DNA of 64,000 nt from Haloarcula vallismortis ATCC 29715. Lineage in GTDB: Archaea; Halobacteriota; Halobacteria; Halobacteriales; Haloarculaceae. The stretch is taken from contig NZ_AOLQ01000042.1 in NCBI RefSeq assembly GCF_000337775.1, positions 1 to 64,000 on the forward strand, in the 5' to 3' direction. Every line of letters starts with the position of its first letter. The stretch's first letter is position 1. Shown here piece by piece: positions 36,301 through 44,065 of the stretch. A model generated the notes under the pieces. It was given only the letters and a program-made list of their open reading frames with translations, made no database searches and was not told the origin of the DNA. The position numbers and the translations under genes are program-made.

Positions 36301-36480
36301 GAGACCGCCACGCAGACCCAGACCGACGGCGGCGCGGCCGCCGCAGCCGACACGAACGGTGACCAGCAGGACATCATCGACGCCGGCGAGAGCCCGGAGT
36401 GTCCTGACTGTGGCTCGCTGTCGCTGTACTACTCAGAGGGGTGCAAGACCTGCGAGTCCTGTGGCTGGTCCGAGTGCTGA
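33382..36480 (+). CDS. nrdJ: Class II (adenosylcobalamin-dependent) ribonucleoside-diphosphate reductase
   Basis: This 1032-residue enzyme makes deoxyribonucleotides using a B12-derived thiyl radical. The N-terminal region has 'LPARYLRKDANGDLIEQPED', then 'MPNSPTLMNAGDELQQLSAC'. The radical cysteine lies in N432-P-C434-G-E436 of the class II 'NPCGEQPLEEYEACNLG' block, and 'PTGTTSMIGNTTGGCEPIYN' is the substrate-binding motif. After about residue 840 comes a TSCPD-like domain ('NINEDPEADRPFELFANIGN'), then an acidic/T/Q/A linker and a C-terminal zinc/redox ribbon with CPDCG, CKTC and 'ESCGWSEC'. No nrdR box or riboswitch is recognisable upstream. There is no intein, which is worth noting because archaeal RNR genes often carry one. 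Confidence 0.95.
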   Translation: MSNSDLSADEITLPIKRTDGDTIEERLTGNAYHNILPARYLRKDANGDLIEQPEDLFDRVARNIALAEAVFEANKQAVDVHVSPDQLKPDHPRRDELADEVFGKGTSVDDDVETELSVYNVNKFAYETIVPELPEGVREHVESTADAFREQMEQLSFMPNSPTLMNAGDELQQLSACFVDSPADDIDDIHQTAKEAAQVFQSGGGMGYAFWKLRPYGDPVGSTGGIASGPITFMRTYDQMCETIAQGGARRGAQMGVMRVSHPDVIQFIHAKNKDVSLAETLRLNDPDDFTHNSFAEALEEARELIDDDGKVPKHLRNAVEGHLSNFNISVGVTDEFMEALKAGEEFTFTNPRTGEAHIVTEETKELYDMFGLGEHVEVGEELSIPAEELWDDIVEGAHENGEPGVIYLERVNKQHSFDVEEHPDHEILATNPCGEQPLEEYEACNLGHINLSTLAATDAPDWRVWSDRHADEYDSTEAAIDAFLEDAIDWDEFDRRIELGTRFLENVVTMSDFPVEKIEQKVREMRKIGLGIMGLAQLYIQLGVAYGTEEANEIARQTMRHINHGSKAASHELAEERGVFSEWENSKYANPTEYADWFEKQTGEDADDWADGYAIRNHNTTTIAPTGTTSMIGNTTGGCEPIYNVAYYKNVSGDVQGDEMLVEFDDYFLRALEDNDIDVEAVKQEAQEQMANNEFDGVDGLTTVPDAIGELFVTTGDLSAQQHAGIQVACQEGVDSAISKTVNAPNDSTVDDAAEVFEYIYDHGGKGVTYYRDGTRSKQVLTTRAQNTEFSDMDADEIVAQIEEVFGGIEGFLEDDAVQAAIDDSIEQVLGVADGDAEYAEKQTRPDVLHGVTQRIDTGYGKLYVNINEDPEADRPFELFANIGNSGGFTASFTEALAKTISTALRSGVDPEEIADELQGIRSPKVAWDKGEQIQSIPDAIGTALRRYLDGDVDKAYPDQTTLEETAEKAEGETATQTQTDGGAAAAADTNGDQQDIIDAGESPECPDCGSLSLYYSEGCKTCESCGWSEC

Positions 36481-36561
36481 CGTAGTCGCGTGACACACGG
36501 AGCCGGCTTTCACCGCGATTGACGACGTTTCTTTTTCAGGTCTGCTGTCGACGAGCGCCTG

Positions 36562-36852
36562 CTACCGAAACTCAGACACGTCGTACACGCCGGCAATCGT
36601 TGTTTCCTCGACGGCCGCGGTGATTTCTGTTCCTTCCTCAGCCGCCGAATCTGCGACGAGCGTCACCGGCTCGATGGGCTGGCGGCGCAGAAAGGCCGCT
36701 ATCCGTTCGAGCCACGACGGCTTCCCGCCCTTGCGGCAGACGATGACATAGCGTGAGTCCGCGAGCGACGCCATCTCGGGCTCGAAGTCGTAGTCTTCGT
36801 GGTCGGCCGGTTCCACGACGTGGATGACCTCGCCCGCAATCGTCTCGTCCAT
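36562..36852 (-). CDS. Small haloarchaeal protein of unknown function
   Basis: This has 96 residues from the ATG at 36852 ('MDETIAGEVIHVVEPADHED'). A frame running further upstream overlaps the neighbouring oxidoreductase gene and is not supported. The protein has a beta-rich pattern, a basic patch 'RKGGKPSWLERIAAFLRRQP' and no cysteine pair or membrane span. It lies 43 bases downstream of the sulfite-oxidase-like gene on the same strand and may be co-transcribed. I do not recognise the family. Confidence 0.6.
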   Translation of the reverse strand: MDETIAGEVIHVVEPADHEDYDFEPEMASLADSRYVIVCRKGGKPSWLERIAAFLRRQPIEPVTLVADSAAEEGTEITAAVEETTIAGVYDVSEFR

Positions 36853-36895
36853 ACGCACGGTAGCGACTACAGCGGTATGTGCCGCTCGCTTTGCA

Positions 36896-38416
36896 CTACG
36901 AGTACTGCTTCGACACCCAGCCCGAGGCACCGCTGGGGTAGGAATCAGTCTCTGCCTCGGGCTGGACCTCGCCGCGCTGGTCGACCATCCGGACGACGAC
37001 GGTGTGACCACCCTCGGGCGGGTCGTAGGTGTACTCCCACTGTCGCCACGCGTCCTCGGCGGGACCGTCGCCACTGACCGCAGGCAGTTGCTCGGAGAGG
37101 TTCGCATCCGTCCACGTCTCGCCGTCGTCAGTCGAAACCTCGACGCGCTGGACGCCGCGCAGGCCGGCGTAGGCGTGGCCGCCAATGCGCCGACGGCCGT
37201 CCGAGAGCATGGATTCGTGGTGGAGCTTCGCGACCGGATTGACGGGGCCGGTCCCCTGCCAGCCGCGTTTCTCCCAGTAGCCGTCGGCTTCCTCGTCGAG
37301 CACTTCAATCTCAGAGAGCCACTTGACGTTGACCTCGCCCCAGTGGCCGGGGACCAGCGCCCGGACGGGGTAGCCGTGGCCGCGCGGGAGAATCTTCCCG
37401 TTCATGCCGTAGGCGAGCATCCCGCCCCGGAGCGCGTCGATTGGAAACTCCTCGTAGTAGTCATCGTCGGCGCGGAGCATGACACATTCACAGCCGCTCT
37501 GGACGCCGGCTTCTTCGAGGAGGCTATCGACGGGAACGCCAGTCCACAGCGCGGTGTCCATCTTGTAGCCGTTCAGACTCTCGCCCACGCAGCGCAGCGT
37601 CACGAACCGGTTCTCGGCGTCCATCTCTAGCAGGTCCTCGTAGGTGAGTGTGACTTCCTCCTCGACAGCACCGGTAATCGACAGCGACCAGTCGTCGGCC
37701 GAGAGCTCCGGGTCGATGGAGTTGATGTCGACTTCATAGAAGTTCTCGCTGACCAGCGGGTCGATGTCGCCGAGGTCCAAGGTGGAGTCTGCCGCGGCGG
37801 CAAGTTTCTCATCGACGTCGTCGAGATCAGCCCCCGGCGCAGTGAGTGCGGGCGCATCGTCACCCGTCGCAGCGATCGACCGCTGGCTGCCAGTCGTGTA
37901 GCCGACTGTCGCCGCGCCGACGGCCACGCCGACCGTCGAGAGCGCCCGTCTGCGTTTTGAGGAGAGAGGCGACGCCTGCCCACCGAATCTGTCGAGCACC
38001 TGCGCGAGTCCGACGACAGCGGCGGCGGGAACCGCCGGGCCGGCGGCGAGGATGACCTCGCCGGTGAGAACGACGCTGACGACCCAGGTCACGACAGCCG
38101 TTCCGACGACCGGAAGAGCGCGATTGTTCGCCAACTGGCCGGTGAGGATGGCTGCTCTGGCCGCCAGCGCGATGAACAGCCCCGCGAGGGCGGTAGCGAG
38201 GAGGAGATTGAGCTGCTGGCCGAGACTGCCAAGCGTCGAGATAGCGGTCGAAACGACGATTCCGGGCATCGACCGCGCGAGCGTTCGTTCGATAGGCGAC
38301 GCGATGAACGTGGGTGCGTAGCCGGTGACCGCATATGAGCCGGCCAGGCCCGCGACGGCTGCGGCGATGCTGACCAGCAGCCGCCCGCCGGGCGAGTCGA
38401 GAAGGTCGTCAGTCAT
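36896..38416 (-). CDS. Membrane-anchored molybdopterin oxidoreductase, sulfite oxidase family
   Basis: This 506-residue protein has four predicted membrane helices in residues 10-145, then the catalytic part. The molybdenum-ligating cysteine is C276 in 'RFVTLRCVGESLNGYKMDTA'. 'MLAYGMNGKILPRGHGYPVR' followed by 'ALVPGHWGEVNVKWLSEIEV' is the family core. The last 110 residues form the Mo-co oxidoreductase dimerisation domain ('GLRGVQRVEVSTDDGETWTD'). An RRR motif (155-157) precedes another hydrophobic stretch. Sulfite oxidase or nitrate-reductase-like activity is possible; the actual substrate is not determined by the sequence. No haem domain is present. Confidence 0.88.
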   Translation of the reverse strand: MTDDLLDSPGGRLLVSIAAAVAGLAGSYAVTGYAPTFIASPIERTLARSMPGIVVSTAISTLGSLGQQLNLLLATALAGLFIALAARAAILTGQLANNRALPVVGTAVVTWVVSVVLTGEVILAAGPAVPAAAVVGLAQVLDRFGGQASPLSSKRRRALSTVGVAVGAATVGYTTGSQRSIAATGDDAPALTAPGADLDDVDEKLAAAADSTLDLGDIDPLVSENFYEVDINSIDPELSADDWSLSITGAVEEEVTLTYEDLLEMDAENRFVTLRCVGESLNGYKMDTALWTGVPVDSLLEEAGVQSGCECVMLRADDDYYEEFPIDALRGGMLAYGMNGKILPRGHGYPVRALVPGHWGEVNVKWLSEIEVLDEEADGYWEKRGWQGTGPVNPVAKLHHESMLSDGRRRIGGHAYAGLRGVQRVEVSTDDGETWTDANLSEQLPAVSGDGPAEDAWRQWEYTYDPPEGGHTVVVRMVDQRGEVQPEAETDSYPSGASGWVSKQYS

Positions 38417-38521
38417 GGGTGAACTGACGGCCTACCCCCCAAAAGGGATTGTTCCAATTTCGCCCAGAATCCGTTCCGAAACTCCGGAAGACACAAGCGA
38501 GCGGGGCTGCTCTACGGAATC

Positions 38522-38644
38522 ATGGATGAGCACCCCGGCGGCCGGCCCTGTCCGCTCTGTGAACGGGCAATGTACCACCGACACTGCAAGTACGTCTGTC
38601 CGGAACACGGCGTCGTGTATGACTGCGCTGACACGTTTTACTGA
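38522..38644 (+). CDS. 40-residue CPxC zinc-finger micro-protein
   Basis: The frame reads 'MDEHPGGRPCPLCERAMYHR', then 'HCKYVCPEHGVVYDCADTFY', stop. C10-x2-C13 is paired with C22/C26/H29 and C35, giving enough ligands for one or two zinc sites. Haloarchaea encode many conserved zinc-finger micro-proteins of this size; from memory this resembles the HVO_2523-type family. It lies 46 bases before the large sensor kinase, which has its own promoter. It is short, but its composition (H, C, Y-rich, no stop-shadow origin) is convincing. Confidence 0.75.
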   Translation: MDEHPGGRPCPLCERAMYHRHCKYVCPEHGVVYDCADTFY

Positions 38645-38659
38645 CAAGACGCTCGCGGG

Positions 38660-38667
38660 TTTAATAT
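38660..38667 (+). promoter_or_regulatory. TATA box for the PAS sensor kinase
   Basis: TTTAATAT is centred 27 bases before the ATG at 38691. It fixes that start and predicts a leaderless mRNA. Confidence 0.65.
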
Positions 38668-38690
38668 CTTGGAACGACGAAAGAAGTGAT

Positions 38691-41243
38691 ATGAGTGGTC
38701 ACGGGGACGAGATTTCGGTGCTGCACGTCGACGACGACCCCGACCTTGGCGACCTCGTTGCGGTCCATCTGGAACGAACTCACGAAAATATCTCTGTCTG
38801 TACTGAGCGAAGCGCAACAGATGGGTTAGAGCGATTGTCCGAGCACACGTTCGACTGTGTCGTCAGCGACCACGACATGCCGGGCATGGACGGACTCGAG
38901 TTTCTGAAGGTCGTTCGCGAGGAGTACGAGGGGCTACCGTTTATTCTCTTTACAGGCAAGGGAAACGAGGAAATCGCGAGCGACGCGATCTCCGCCGGCG
39001 TCACCGAATACCTCCAGAAGGGGGTCGGAACGGACCAGTACGCCGTGCTTGCTAACCGTATCGAGCGGGCTGTGGGAGAGCGCCGGGCGAAAACAGCGCT
39101 CGAAGAGTCCGAGCGGATGCTGTCGACGCTCATTTCGAACCTCCCGGGCATGGTGTATCGCGCACGGAACGAGTCTGACTGGCCGATGGAGTTCGTCAGC
39201 GACGGCGCAGCGGAGCTGGTCGGCTACAGTTCGGAGGCGCTCGAGAGCGGCGACGTGTCCTGGGGCACGCTGATAAAGGATTCCGAGACAGAGCGTCTCT
39301 GGGAGACGGTCCAGACCTGTATCGCCGCCAACGAGCCGTTTGAAGTCTCCTACCGGATCGAGACGGCCGAAGGTGAGACCCGCTGGATGTGGGAGCGCGG
39401 GCGTGTCGTCGGCACTGACGACGACGGCGTCGAGGTCCTCGAAGGATTCATCACCGACGTAACTGCCCGAGAAGAGCGTGAACGAGAGCTTGCGAATCAG
39501 CGGGCGTTTACCGAGAAGCTCATCGACTCCGTCGACGATATGTTCTACGTGGTCGGTACCGATGGAAGTCTGGTCCGGTGGAACGATACTGTCCCGTCGG
39601 TGACCGGCTACACCAACGAGAAGCTAGCGTCGATGGACATCGGGGAACTCATCGTCGATTCCGACCACGAGAAATTATGGCGGATATTCGAGACGACGCT
39701 GGAGACCGGGTACGGAACTATCGAGGCGGGTGTCGAGACAGCTGACGGCGAGCGCCTCCAGTACGAGTTCAGGGGCTCGCTCATCGAAGACGAGCGCGGT
39801 GACCTGTTCGGGATTGCCGGCATCGGCCGCGACATCACTGAGCGAAAGCGTCGGGAGCGAGAGCTCAAAGAGTACCGGACGCTGGTTGAAAACGTCGGGG
39901 ACCCGATGTACGTCCTCGATAGGGACGGGACAATTGAGATGGTAAACGAGGCGATGGCCGCCCATCTCGGGTACGCCCGCTCGGAGATTATCGGCTCGGA
40001 ACCGGGCCGGTTCATGCCTGCGTCGGATGTCGAAAGTGGGACAGCACTCATCCATGACTTGCTTGACGACGACGAGCGGACGTGGGCGGCCTACGAGATG
40101 CGGACAATATCCGCCGACGGGACAGTCCGGATCAACGAGGACAGAATCGCACCACTGTTCGACGAGGACGGGACTTTCGACGGCTCGGTCGGCGTGATGC
40201 GCGAGACGACAGAACGCAAGCAACGCGAGCGAGAACTCGAACGCTACGAGACAATCATCGAGGCCGTCGGCGATCCGGTGTACACCCTCGACGAGGAGGG
40301 GGTGTTCACCTACGTGAACGAGGCGATAGAGCGGCTGACGGGGTTCGAACCGGGCGAGCTCATCGGCGAACATATCTCCACCATCATGGCCGGCGAGGAC
40401 ATCAACCGCGGCAGCGAGCTCATCCGGACCATGCTATCCGATCCGACCCGGCAGAACGTGACCTTCGAAACGGATATTGTCGACCAGAACGGGGACCACA
40501 CCCCTATCGAGATCCACATTGCGCTGCTTCCAGCCGTAGACGGGGAGTTCAACGGCACGGCGGGCGTCATCCGCGATATCAGCGACCGAAAAGACAGGGA
40601 ACGACAGCTCTCGGAGTTCGCATCCGTCGTCAGCCACGACCTCCGAAACCCGCTGAACGTGGTCAAAGGGCGGATATCGGTCGCCCGGACGTCAGGCAAC
40701 GTATCACACCTCGAGGCGGCGGAGTCGGCGGCCGACCGGATGGACGAACTCATCAACGATCTGTTGACGCTCGCCAGACAGGGTGATACGGTCGGCGAGA
40801 CGACGATGGTCGACCTCGTCGCTCTCGCTGGGCAGGCCTGGGCAGATGTCGAGACAGACGAGGCTAGGCTGGAAAAACACGGCACGGCGACGGTCGAGGC
40901 CGATGCGGCACGGCTCCGTACGGTGTTCGAGAATCTGTTCCGAAACAGTGTGGAACACGGGTCCACGGGCAGTCGGCCAGAGGCCGACGACAGCGCGGCC
41001 CCGATCACCGTCTCTGTCGGGACAACGGATACCGGCTTTTACGTCGCTGACGACGGCGTCGGTATCCCAGTGGAAGAACGTGACGACGTGTTCGGCCGCG
41101 GCTACACTACAAGCGACGCCGGGACCGGGTTCGGGCTGGCAATCGTCGCTGAGGTCGCACAGGCTCACGGCTGGTCGGTGTCGGCGACAGAAAGTGAAAG
41201 CGGTGGCGCGCGGTTCGAGTTCACGACGAGTTCGGAGCCGTGA
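38691..41243 (+). CDS. Hybrid sensor histidine kinase: receiver, four PAS domains, HisKA, HATPase
   Basis: This protein has 850 residues from the ATG at 38691 ('MSGHGDEISVLHVDDDPDLG'). The open frame reaches 38325 but the earlier part is not protein-like. A receiver domain comes first (about 7-125, phospho-acceptor D60 in 'VVSDHDMPGMDG'), then four PAS domains near 140-260, 270-390, 395-510 and 515-635. HisKA follows with H649 in 'VVSHDLRNPLN', then the HATPase domain with N box 'ENLFRNSVEHG' and G boxes 'DDGVGIPVEERDD' and 'TGFGLAIVAEV', all intact. There is no membrane span, so it senses a cytoplasmic signal. No cognate output gene lies beside it. Its 3' end overlaps the opposite gene by 23 bases. 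Confidence 0.92.
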   Translation: MSGHGDEISVLHVDDDPDLGDLVAVHLERTHENISVCTERSATDGLERLSEHTFDCVVSDHDMPGMDGLEFLKVVREEYEGLPFILFTGKGNEEIASDAISAGVTEYLQKGVGTDQYAVLANRIERAVGERRAKTALEESERMLSTLISNLPGMVYRARNESDWPMEFVSDGAAELVGYSSEALESGDVSWGTLIKDSETERLWETVQTCIAANEPFEVSYRIETAEGETRWMWERGRVVGTDDDGVEVLEGFITDVTAREERERELANQRAFTEKLIDSVDDMFYVVGTDGSLVRWNDTVPSVTGYTNEKLASMDIGELIVDSDHEKLWRIFETTLETGYGTIEAGVETADGERLQYEFRGSLIEDERGDLFGIAGIGRDITERKRRERELKEYRTLVENVGDPMYVLDRDGTIEMVNEAMAAHLGYARSEIIGSEPGRFMPASDVESGTALIHDLLDDDERTWAAYEMRTISADGTVRINEDRIAPLFDEDGTFDGSVGVMRETTERKQRERELERYETIIEAVGDPVYTLDEEGVFTYVNEAIERLTGFEPGELIGEHISTIMAGEDINRGSELIRTMLSDPTRQNVTFETDIVDQNGDHTPIEIHIALLPAVDGEFNGTAGVIRDISDRKDRERQLSEFASVVSHDLRNPLNVVKGRISVARTSGNVSHLEAAESAADRMDELINDLLTLARQGDTVGETTMVDLVALAGQAWADVETDEARLEKHGTATVEADAARLRTVFENLFRNSVEHGSTGSRPEADDSAAPITVSVGTTDTGFYVADDGVGIPVEERDDVFGRGYTTSDAGTGFGLAIVAEVAQAHGWSVSATESESGGARFEFTTSSEP

Positions 41244-41880
41244 CGTGGCGATAGGCCGGTCCCGCAAGCACTAGCACGGCCAGCGCCGCCGAAAGCAACA
41301 GGACGTGTGGGAGCGCGTCGATAGTGAGGCCAGTGAGCGTCAGCGACCGTAGCGACGCGCCCGCGGCAACCTCGACGGCGACCCACGGAATCTCACCGAG
41401 GAAGGTCCCGACAGCGAATGAACGTGGCGAGACGCGAGCGAATCCGGCACCATAGGACACCGGGTCCGCGGGCACCGGTGAGAGCCGCGCCGCGAGGACG
41501 CCTCGTGTCTCGCCGGTCACCTCGATGATCTGACGGCCAGAATCCCCCAGCCAGCCGAACATCCCGCCCTGTTCGCCGGCCCGGAGCGCGAACCGATAGG
41601 GGATAAGGCAGGTAACGAGTGCGCCCATTAGCGCGACCGGGAAGCCGTACTTGACACCGAGGACAAACCCGACGAACGCGGACAGCGGCATCGTCGGCCA
41701 CGCGAAAAAGGGTCGGACCAGATACAGCCCGACGATGACGCCCGCGAGGTAGACGGGATGGTCGGCAAGATGCATCGTCTGGGCTACCACCCACTCGGGT
41801 GTAAGCAGCGTCGTCGCAACGGCGACGACTACCACCAACCCGGCGGTCCCGACCAGCTGTCGCTTCGCGAGGCGGTCCAT
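41221..41880 (-). CDS. TVP38/TMEM64 (VTT-domain) family membrane protein
   Basis: This 219-residue protein has about six hydrophobic segments. The VTT/SNARE-associated region is 'AWPTMPLSAFVGFVLGVKYG', then 'FPVALMGALVTCLIPYRFAL', with the re-entrant part near 'PRSFAVGTFLGEIPWVAVEV'. Relatives include E. coli YdjX/YdjZ and eukaryotic TMEM64/VMP1, linked to lipid or small-molecule movement. A specific role cannot be assigned. It is convergent with the kinase gene, overlapping 23 bases. Confidence 0.8.
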   Translation of the reverse strand: MDRLAKRQLVGTAGLVVVVAVATTLLTPEWVVAQTMHLADHPVYLAGVIVGLYLVRPFFAWPTMPLSAFVGFVLGVKYGFPVALMGALVTCLIPYRFALRAGEQGGMFGWLGDSGRQIIEVTGETRGVLAARLSPVPADPVSYGAGFARVSPRSFAVGTFLGEIPWVAVEVAAGASLRSLTLTGLTIDALPHVLLLSAALAVLVLAGPAYRHVTAPNSS

Positions 41881-41955
41881 CTACCCGATTGAGCGGTAGC
41901 AATCGACAAACGCTTTGTGGTATCTTTTACGTTGCTCGGGGTTGAAACGCCGATT

Positions 41956-42321
41956 GTGTCCGAGACGCGTGACCCGGTCGAACTCGGCGTCGAACTGCTC
42001 GCCCATCTGGAACACGGGGAGCTGTCCGTCGCCGACGCGCTCGACCGTATCGAGACGGTGACGACCAATCCGCAGGTCCAGCGTGAGATACTCGACACTG
42101 CAGTGATGCGTGGGCTCATCGAACGCGAGAACGGCGTCGTCCGCCCGCGGTCACAGGGGTCGTACGTGAACTTCGACAGCGATGTCGCTGTCCGTGAGGG
42201 GGACTTCTCGTGTCAGCGCTGTGGCGCAGCCATCAGTACGGGCCACTTCGTCCAGTTCGACGGCGGCGAACTGGGGCCGTTTGGATCGACGTGTATTCGG
42301 AAAGTGTTAGGGCGGGAGTAG
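41956..42321 (+). CDS. Haloarchaeal wHTH plus zinc-ribbon protein (DUF5830-like)
   Basis: This has 121 residues from a GTG at 41956. A frame starting at 41917 would add 13 residues, but the box TTTTAC (41926-41931) lies 27 bases before the GTG, as expected for a leaderless gene. The N-terminal 75 residues look like a winged helix ('DRIETVTTNPQVQREILDTA', then 'VMRGLIERENGVVRPR'). The C-terminus has 'FSCQRCGAAISTGHFVQFDG' and a late cysteine in 'FGSTCIRKVLG', a likely zinc ribbon. From memory it fits the haloarchaeal DUF5830 family. A transcription role is an inference. Confidence 0.7.
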   Translation: MSETRDPVELGVELLAHLEHGELSVADALDRIETVTTNPQVQREILDTAVMRGLIERENGVVRPRSQGSYVNFDSDVAVREGDFSCQRCGAAISTGHFVQFDGGELGPFGSTCIRKVLGRE

Positions 42322-42538
42322 CGAGGGGCGCGACCGCAGGGAGCGGCCCTCGATTATGCGAGCGGTGAACGAAGTGAGCCGCGAGCAGCGAGGTCGCGGC
42401 CGCGACAGAGGCCACGGCCTCGATTAGGCGAACGGCGACCAACGGAGCCGTGAGCAGCGAAGGGCGCGACCGCAGAGAGCGGCCCTCGATTATGCGAGCG
42501 GGGAGGAACGACCCGCGAGCAAAGGAGCGTGACCGTGG
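42321..42538. repeat. Three-and-a-bit tandem imperfect repeats of 65-69 bases
   Basis: Units run 42321-42387, 42388-42456, 42457-42521 and a partial fourth to about 42538. Each starts GCGA(A/G)GG, has a GCGCGACCGCAG-like block and the phrase CCTCGATTA(T/G)GCGA, and ends GCGAGCA or GTGAGCA. Units 1 and 3 are closest; unit 2 has diverged. No reading frame is conserved across units. The array fills the 251-base gap between two convergent genes. Each unit can form a hairpin from its GC-rich halves. Confidence 0.8.
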
Positions 42539-42572
42539 TCTCAAATTTCCGACTCCGTCAGAAACAGCAGTC

Positions 42573-43583
42573 TCAGCGGCCTTGCCGGAGTTCCTTGATG
42601 AGCTGCTTGATCGTGCGCTCTTGCTTCTGGAGCTGTTCGTTCTGAGCTTCAACAGCGGCGGTCAGCTCGGCGACCTGTGCTTCGAGTTCAGCGATATCGG
42701 GGTCTGCACCGGTGTCCGGCTCGACCGAGTCGGTGTCTAGGCCGGCTGTGTCAGTGGATCGTGTTTCCGTCGTGGCTTCGGCGGTAGTCCCCTGTGCACT
42801 GGTCGATGAGGTCGCGGCCTGCGTGCTGGTGTTCGCGGATTCAGTCTCGGAATCATCACTGCCTTCCTCGTCGTTGCTCACAAGCGGGTCGATACCGGAT
42901 TCGAGGCCGAGACCGTTGCTGGCGTCACTAGCACTCTCCTCAGGGTCTGCCCCGACCTCGGCGTTGAGCTCAGCCAGCGAACCAACCTCATGATACGCGA
43001 ACAGGGCCTCTTCGAGTGTTTTCCGGACCATCGGTGCCTCCTCGGACGGGGCTTTGATGCGCTCTGGCCGCTCGTTAAACGAGAGTACGACAGCCGTAGC
43101 GACGCTGCCCTCTTCGAACTCTAGACCCGTCACGTCGTCGAAGGAGAACGCCTCGTAGTCGGCGTCCCAAGTGACGTTGCCGATGTGCTTGAGCAGCTGG
43201 CGGTCGGTGACCACCAGCGTGAGTTCGCTAAACCGGAACACGCCGGCGAGACTTTCGTCCGGGGCGATGCCGCCCGAGACAGCAAGCTTGCCTTCGAGGA
43301 GTCGTTCGAGGACGGCGTCACCGCGGTTGCCGGGAACGGACAGCTCAAGCTTCTCACTGGTGTAGCTGAGCGAGAACTTGGTCTTGCGTCGGCCTTCCGA
43401 GACCGTGAGCCGTTCGAAGTCGTGTGGATAGCTGGCGACCTTCTCGTCGCTGAGAAGGCCCTCACCGCGGTAGACGAGCGTCCGGGTCGGTGTGAAACAG
43501 GCCGCATCTTCGTCGCCGAGGTTGACACCGCCCCGGATCTCCTCGTCCCCGAGTTCCTGCTGGACGAGGTCTGGTATCTCCAT
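42573..43583 (-). CDS. Haloarchaeal protein with PH-like repeats and C-terminal coiled coil
   Basis: This 336-residue protein is likely cytoplasmic. Residues 1-195 contain what look like two PH-like beta domains ('DEDAACFTPTRTLVYRGEGL', 'VFRFSELTLVVTDRQLLKHI', 'EAFSFDDVTGLEFEEGSVAT'), a pattern of bacterial PH-type proteins. Residues 215-290 are an acidic S/T-rich linker, and the last 45 residues form a heptad coiled coil ('DIAELEAQVAELTAAVEAQN'). The function is unknown. The start is supported by a TATA box. Confidence 0.75.
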   Translation of the reverse strand: MEIPDLVQQELGDEEIRGGVNLGDEDAACFTPTRTLVYRGEGLLSDEKVASYPHDFERLTVSEGRRKTKFSLSYTSEKLELSVPGNRGDAVLERLLEGKLAVSGGIAPDESLAGVFRFSELTLVVTDRQLLKHIGNVTWDADYEAFSFDDVTGLEFEEGSVATAVVLSFNERPERIKAPSEEAPMVRKTLEEALFAYHEVGSLAELNAEVGADPEESASDASNGLGLESGIDPLVSNDEEGSDDSETESANTSTQAATSSTSAQGTTAEATTETRSTDTAGLDTDSVEPDTGADPDIAELEAQVAELTAAVEAQNEQLQKQERTIKQLIKELRQGR

Positions 43584-43607
43584 ACTGCCTGCATACCTGC
43601 GTGATGG

Positions 43608-43614
43608 CTTAAAT
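43608..43614 (-). promoter_or_regulatory. TATA box for the PH-like/coiled-coil gene
   Basis: Minus-strand ATTTAAG is centred 28 bases before the ATG at 43583 and predicts a leaderless transcript. Confidence 0.6.
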
Positions 43615-43728
43615 CCGCGGGTCGAGTATCAGCACCGATGAGTCGCCCGCGGCGTGGGACTGCCCCACAGTCCCGGCGGAGATGAGAACCTTCAAGACGG
43701 CTAACGGCCAACGCCTGAATGCACCCGC

Positions 43729-43873
43729 GCCCGGGTGGCTTAGCTGGACATAGCGCCGCACTCATAGGGTCTTTCGACTCATGCGGCAGTGCACCCGTCA
43801 TGACCCCGGGGCGCTCGTCACGCCCCAGACCTGGGCCATGCGGAGATCGAGGGTTCGGAGCCCTCCCCGGGCA
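43729..43873 (+). tRNA. Elongator tRNA-Met(CAU) with a 71-base intron
   Basis: Acceptor GCCCGGG (43729-43735) pairs with CCCGGGC (43866-43872); discriminator A is at 43873. The anticodon stem is CCGCA (43756-43760) with TGCGG (43839-43843), anticodon CAT is at 43763-43765, and the T arm is GAGGG-TTCGGAG-CCCTC. The intron 43767-43837 sits after position 37. A full bulge-helix-bulge is visible: central helix CUCA (43761-43764)/UGGG (43832-43835), bulges UAG (43765-43767) and CCA (43836-43838), flanked by the anticodon stem and GGUC/GACC. The cut between the second and third bulge bases on each side gives a 74-base tRNA with loop CUCAUAA. CCA is not encoded. Confidence 0.95.
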
Positions 43874-44065
43874 TTTTCCAGATATCATCGACCAGTAGTC
43901 ACTGAAGTCTCTGTCACGGGCCGCTCAGACGGCGCTATATCAGTTCAAGCAGTGGTGTTCCGAGCGAGCAGGTCGCTGCAGCGGCGAGTGGCGCTCAAAC
44001 GCCATTATGTTCGGCATGGCTGTTCCGGAGGTTATATTGCGGTCTTACCGGAGAATCGGCAGTGA

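Noticed and set aside
38325-38690. N-terminal extension of the PAS kinase
   Set aside because: The extension overlaps the start of the sulfite-oxidase-family gene and the zinc-finger gene, and the TATA box at 38660-38667 fits the ATG at 38691.
42321-42538. CRISPR array
   Set aside because: The repeats are directly abutting, imperfect over their full length and have no unique spacers.
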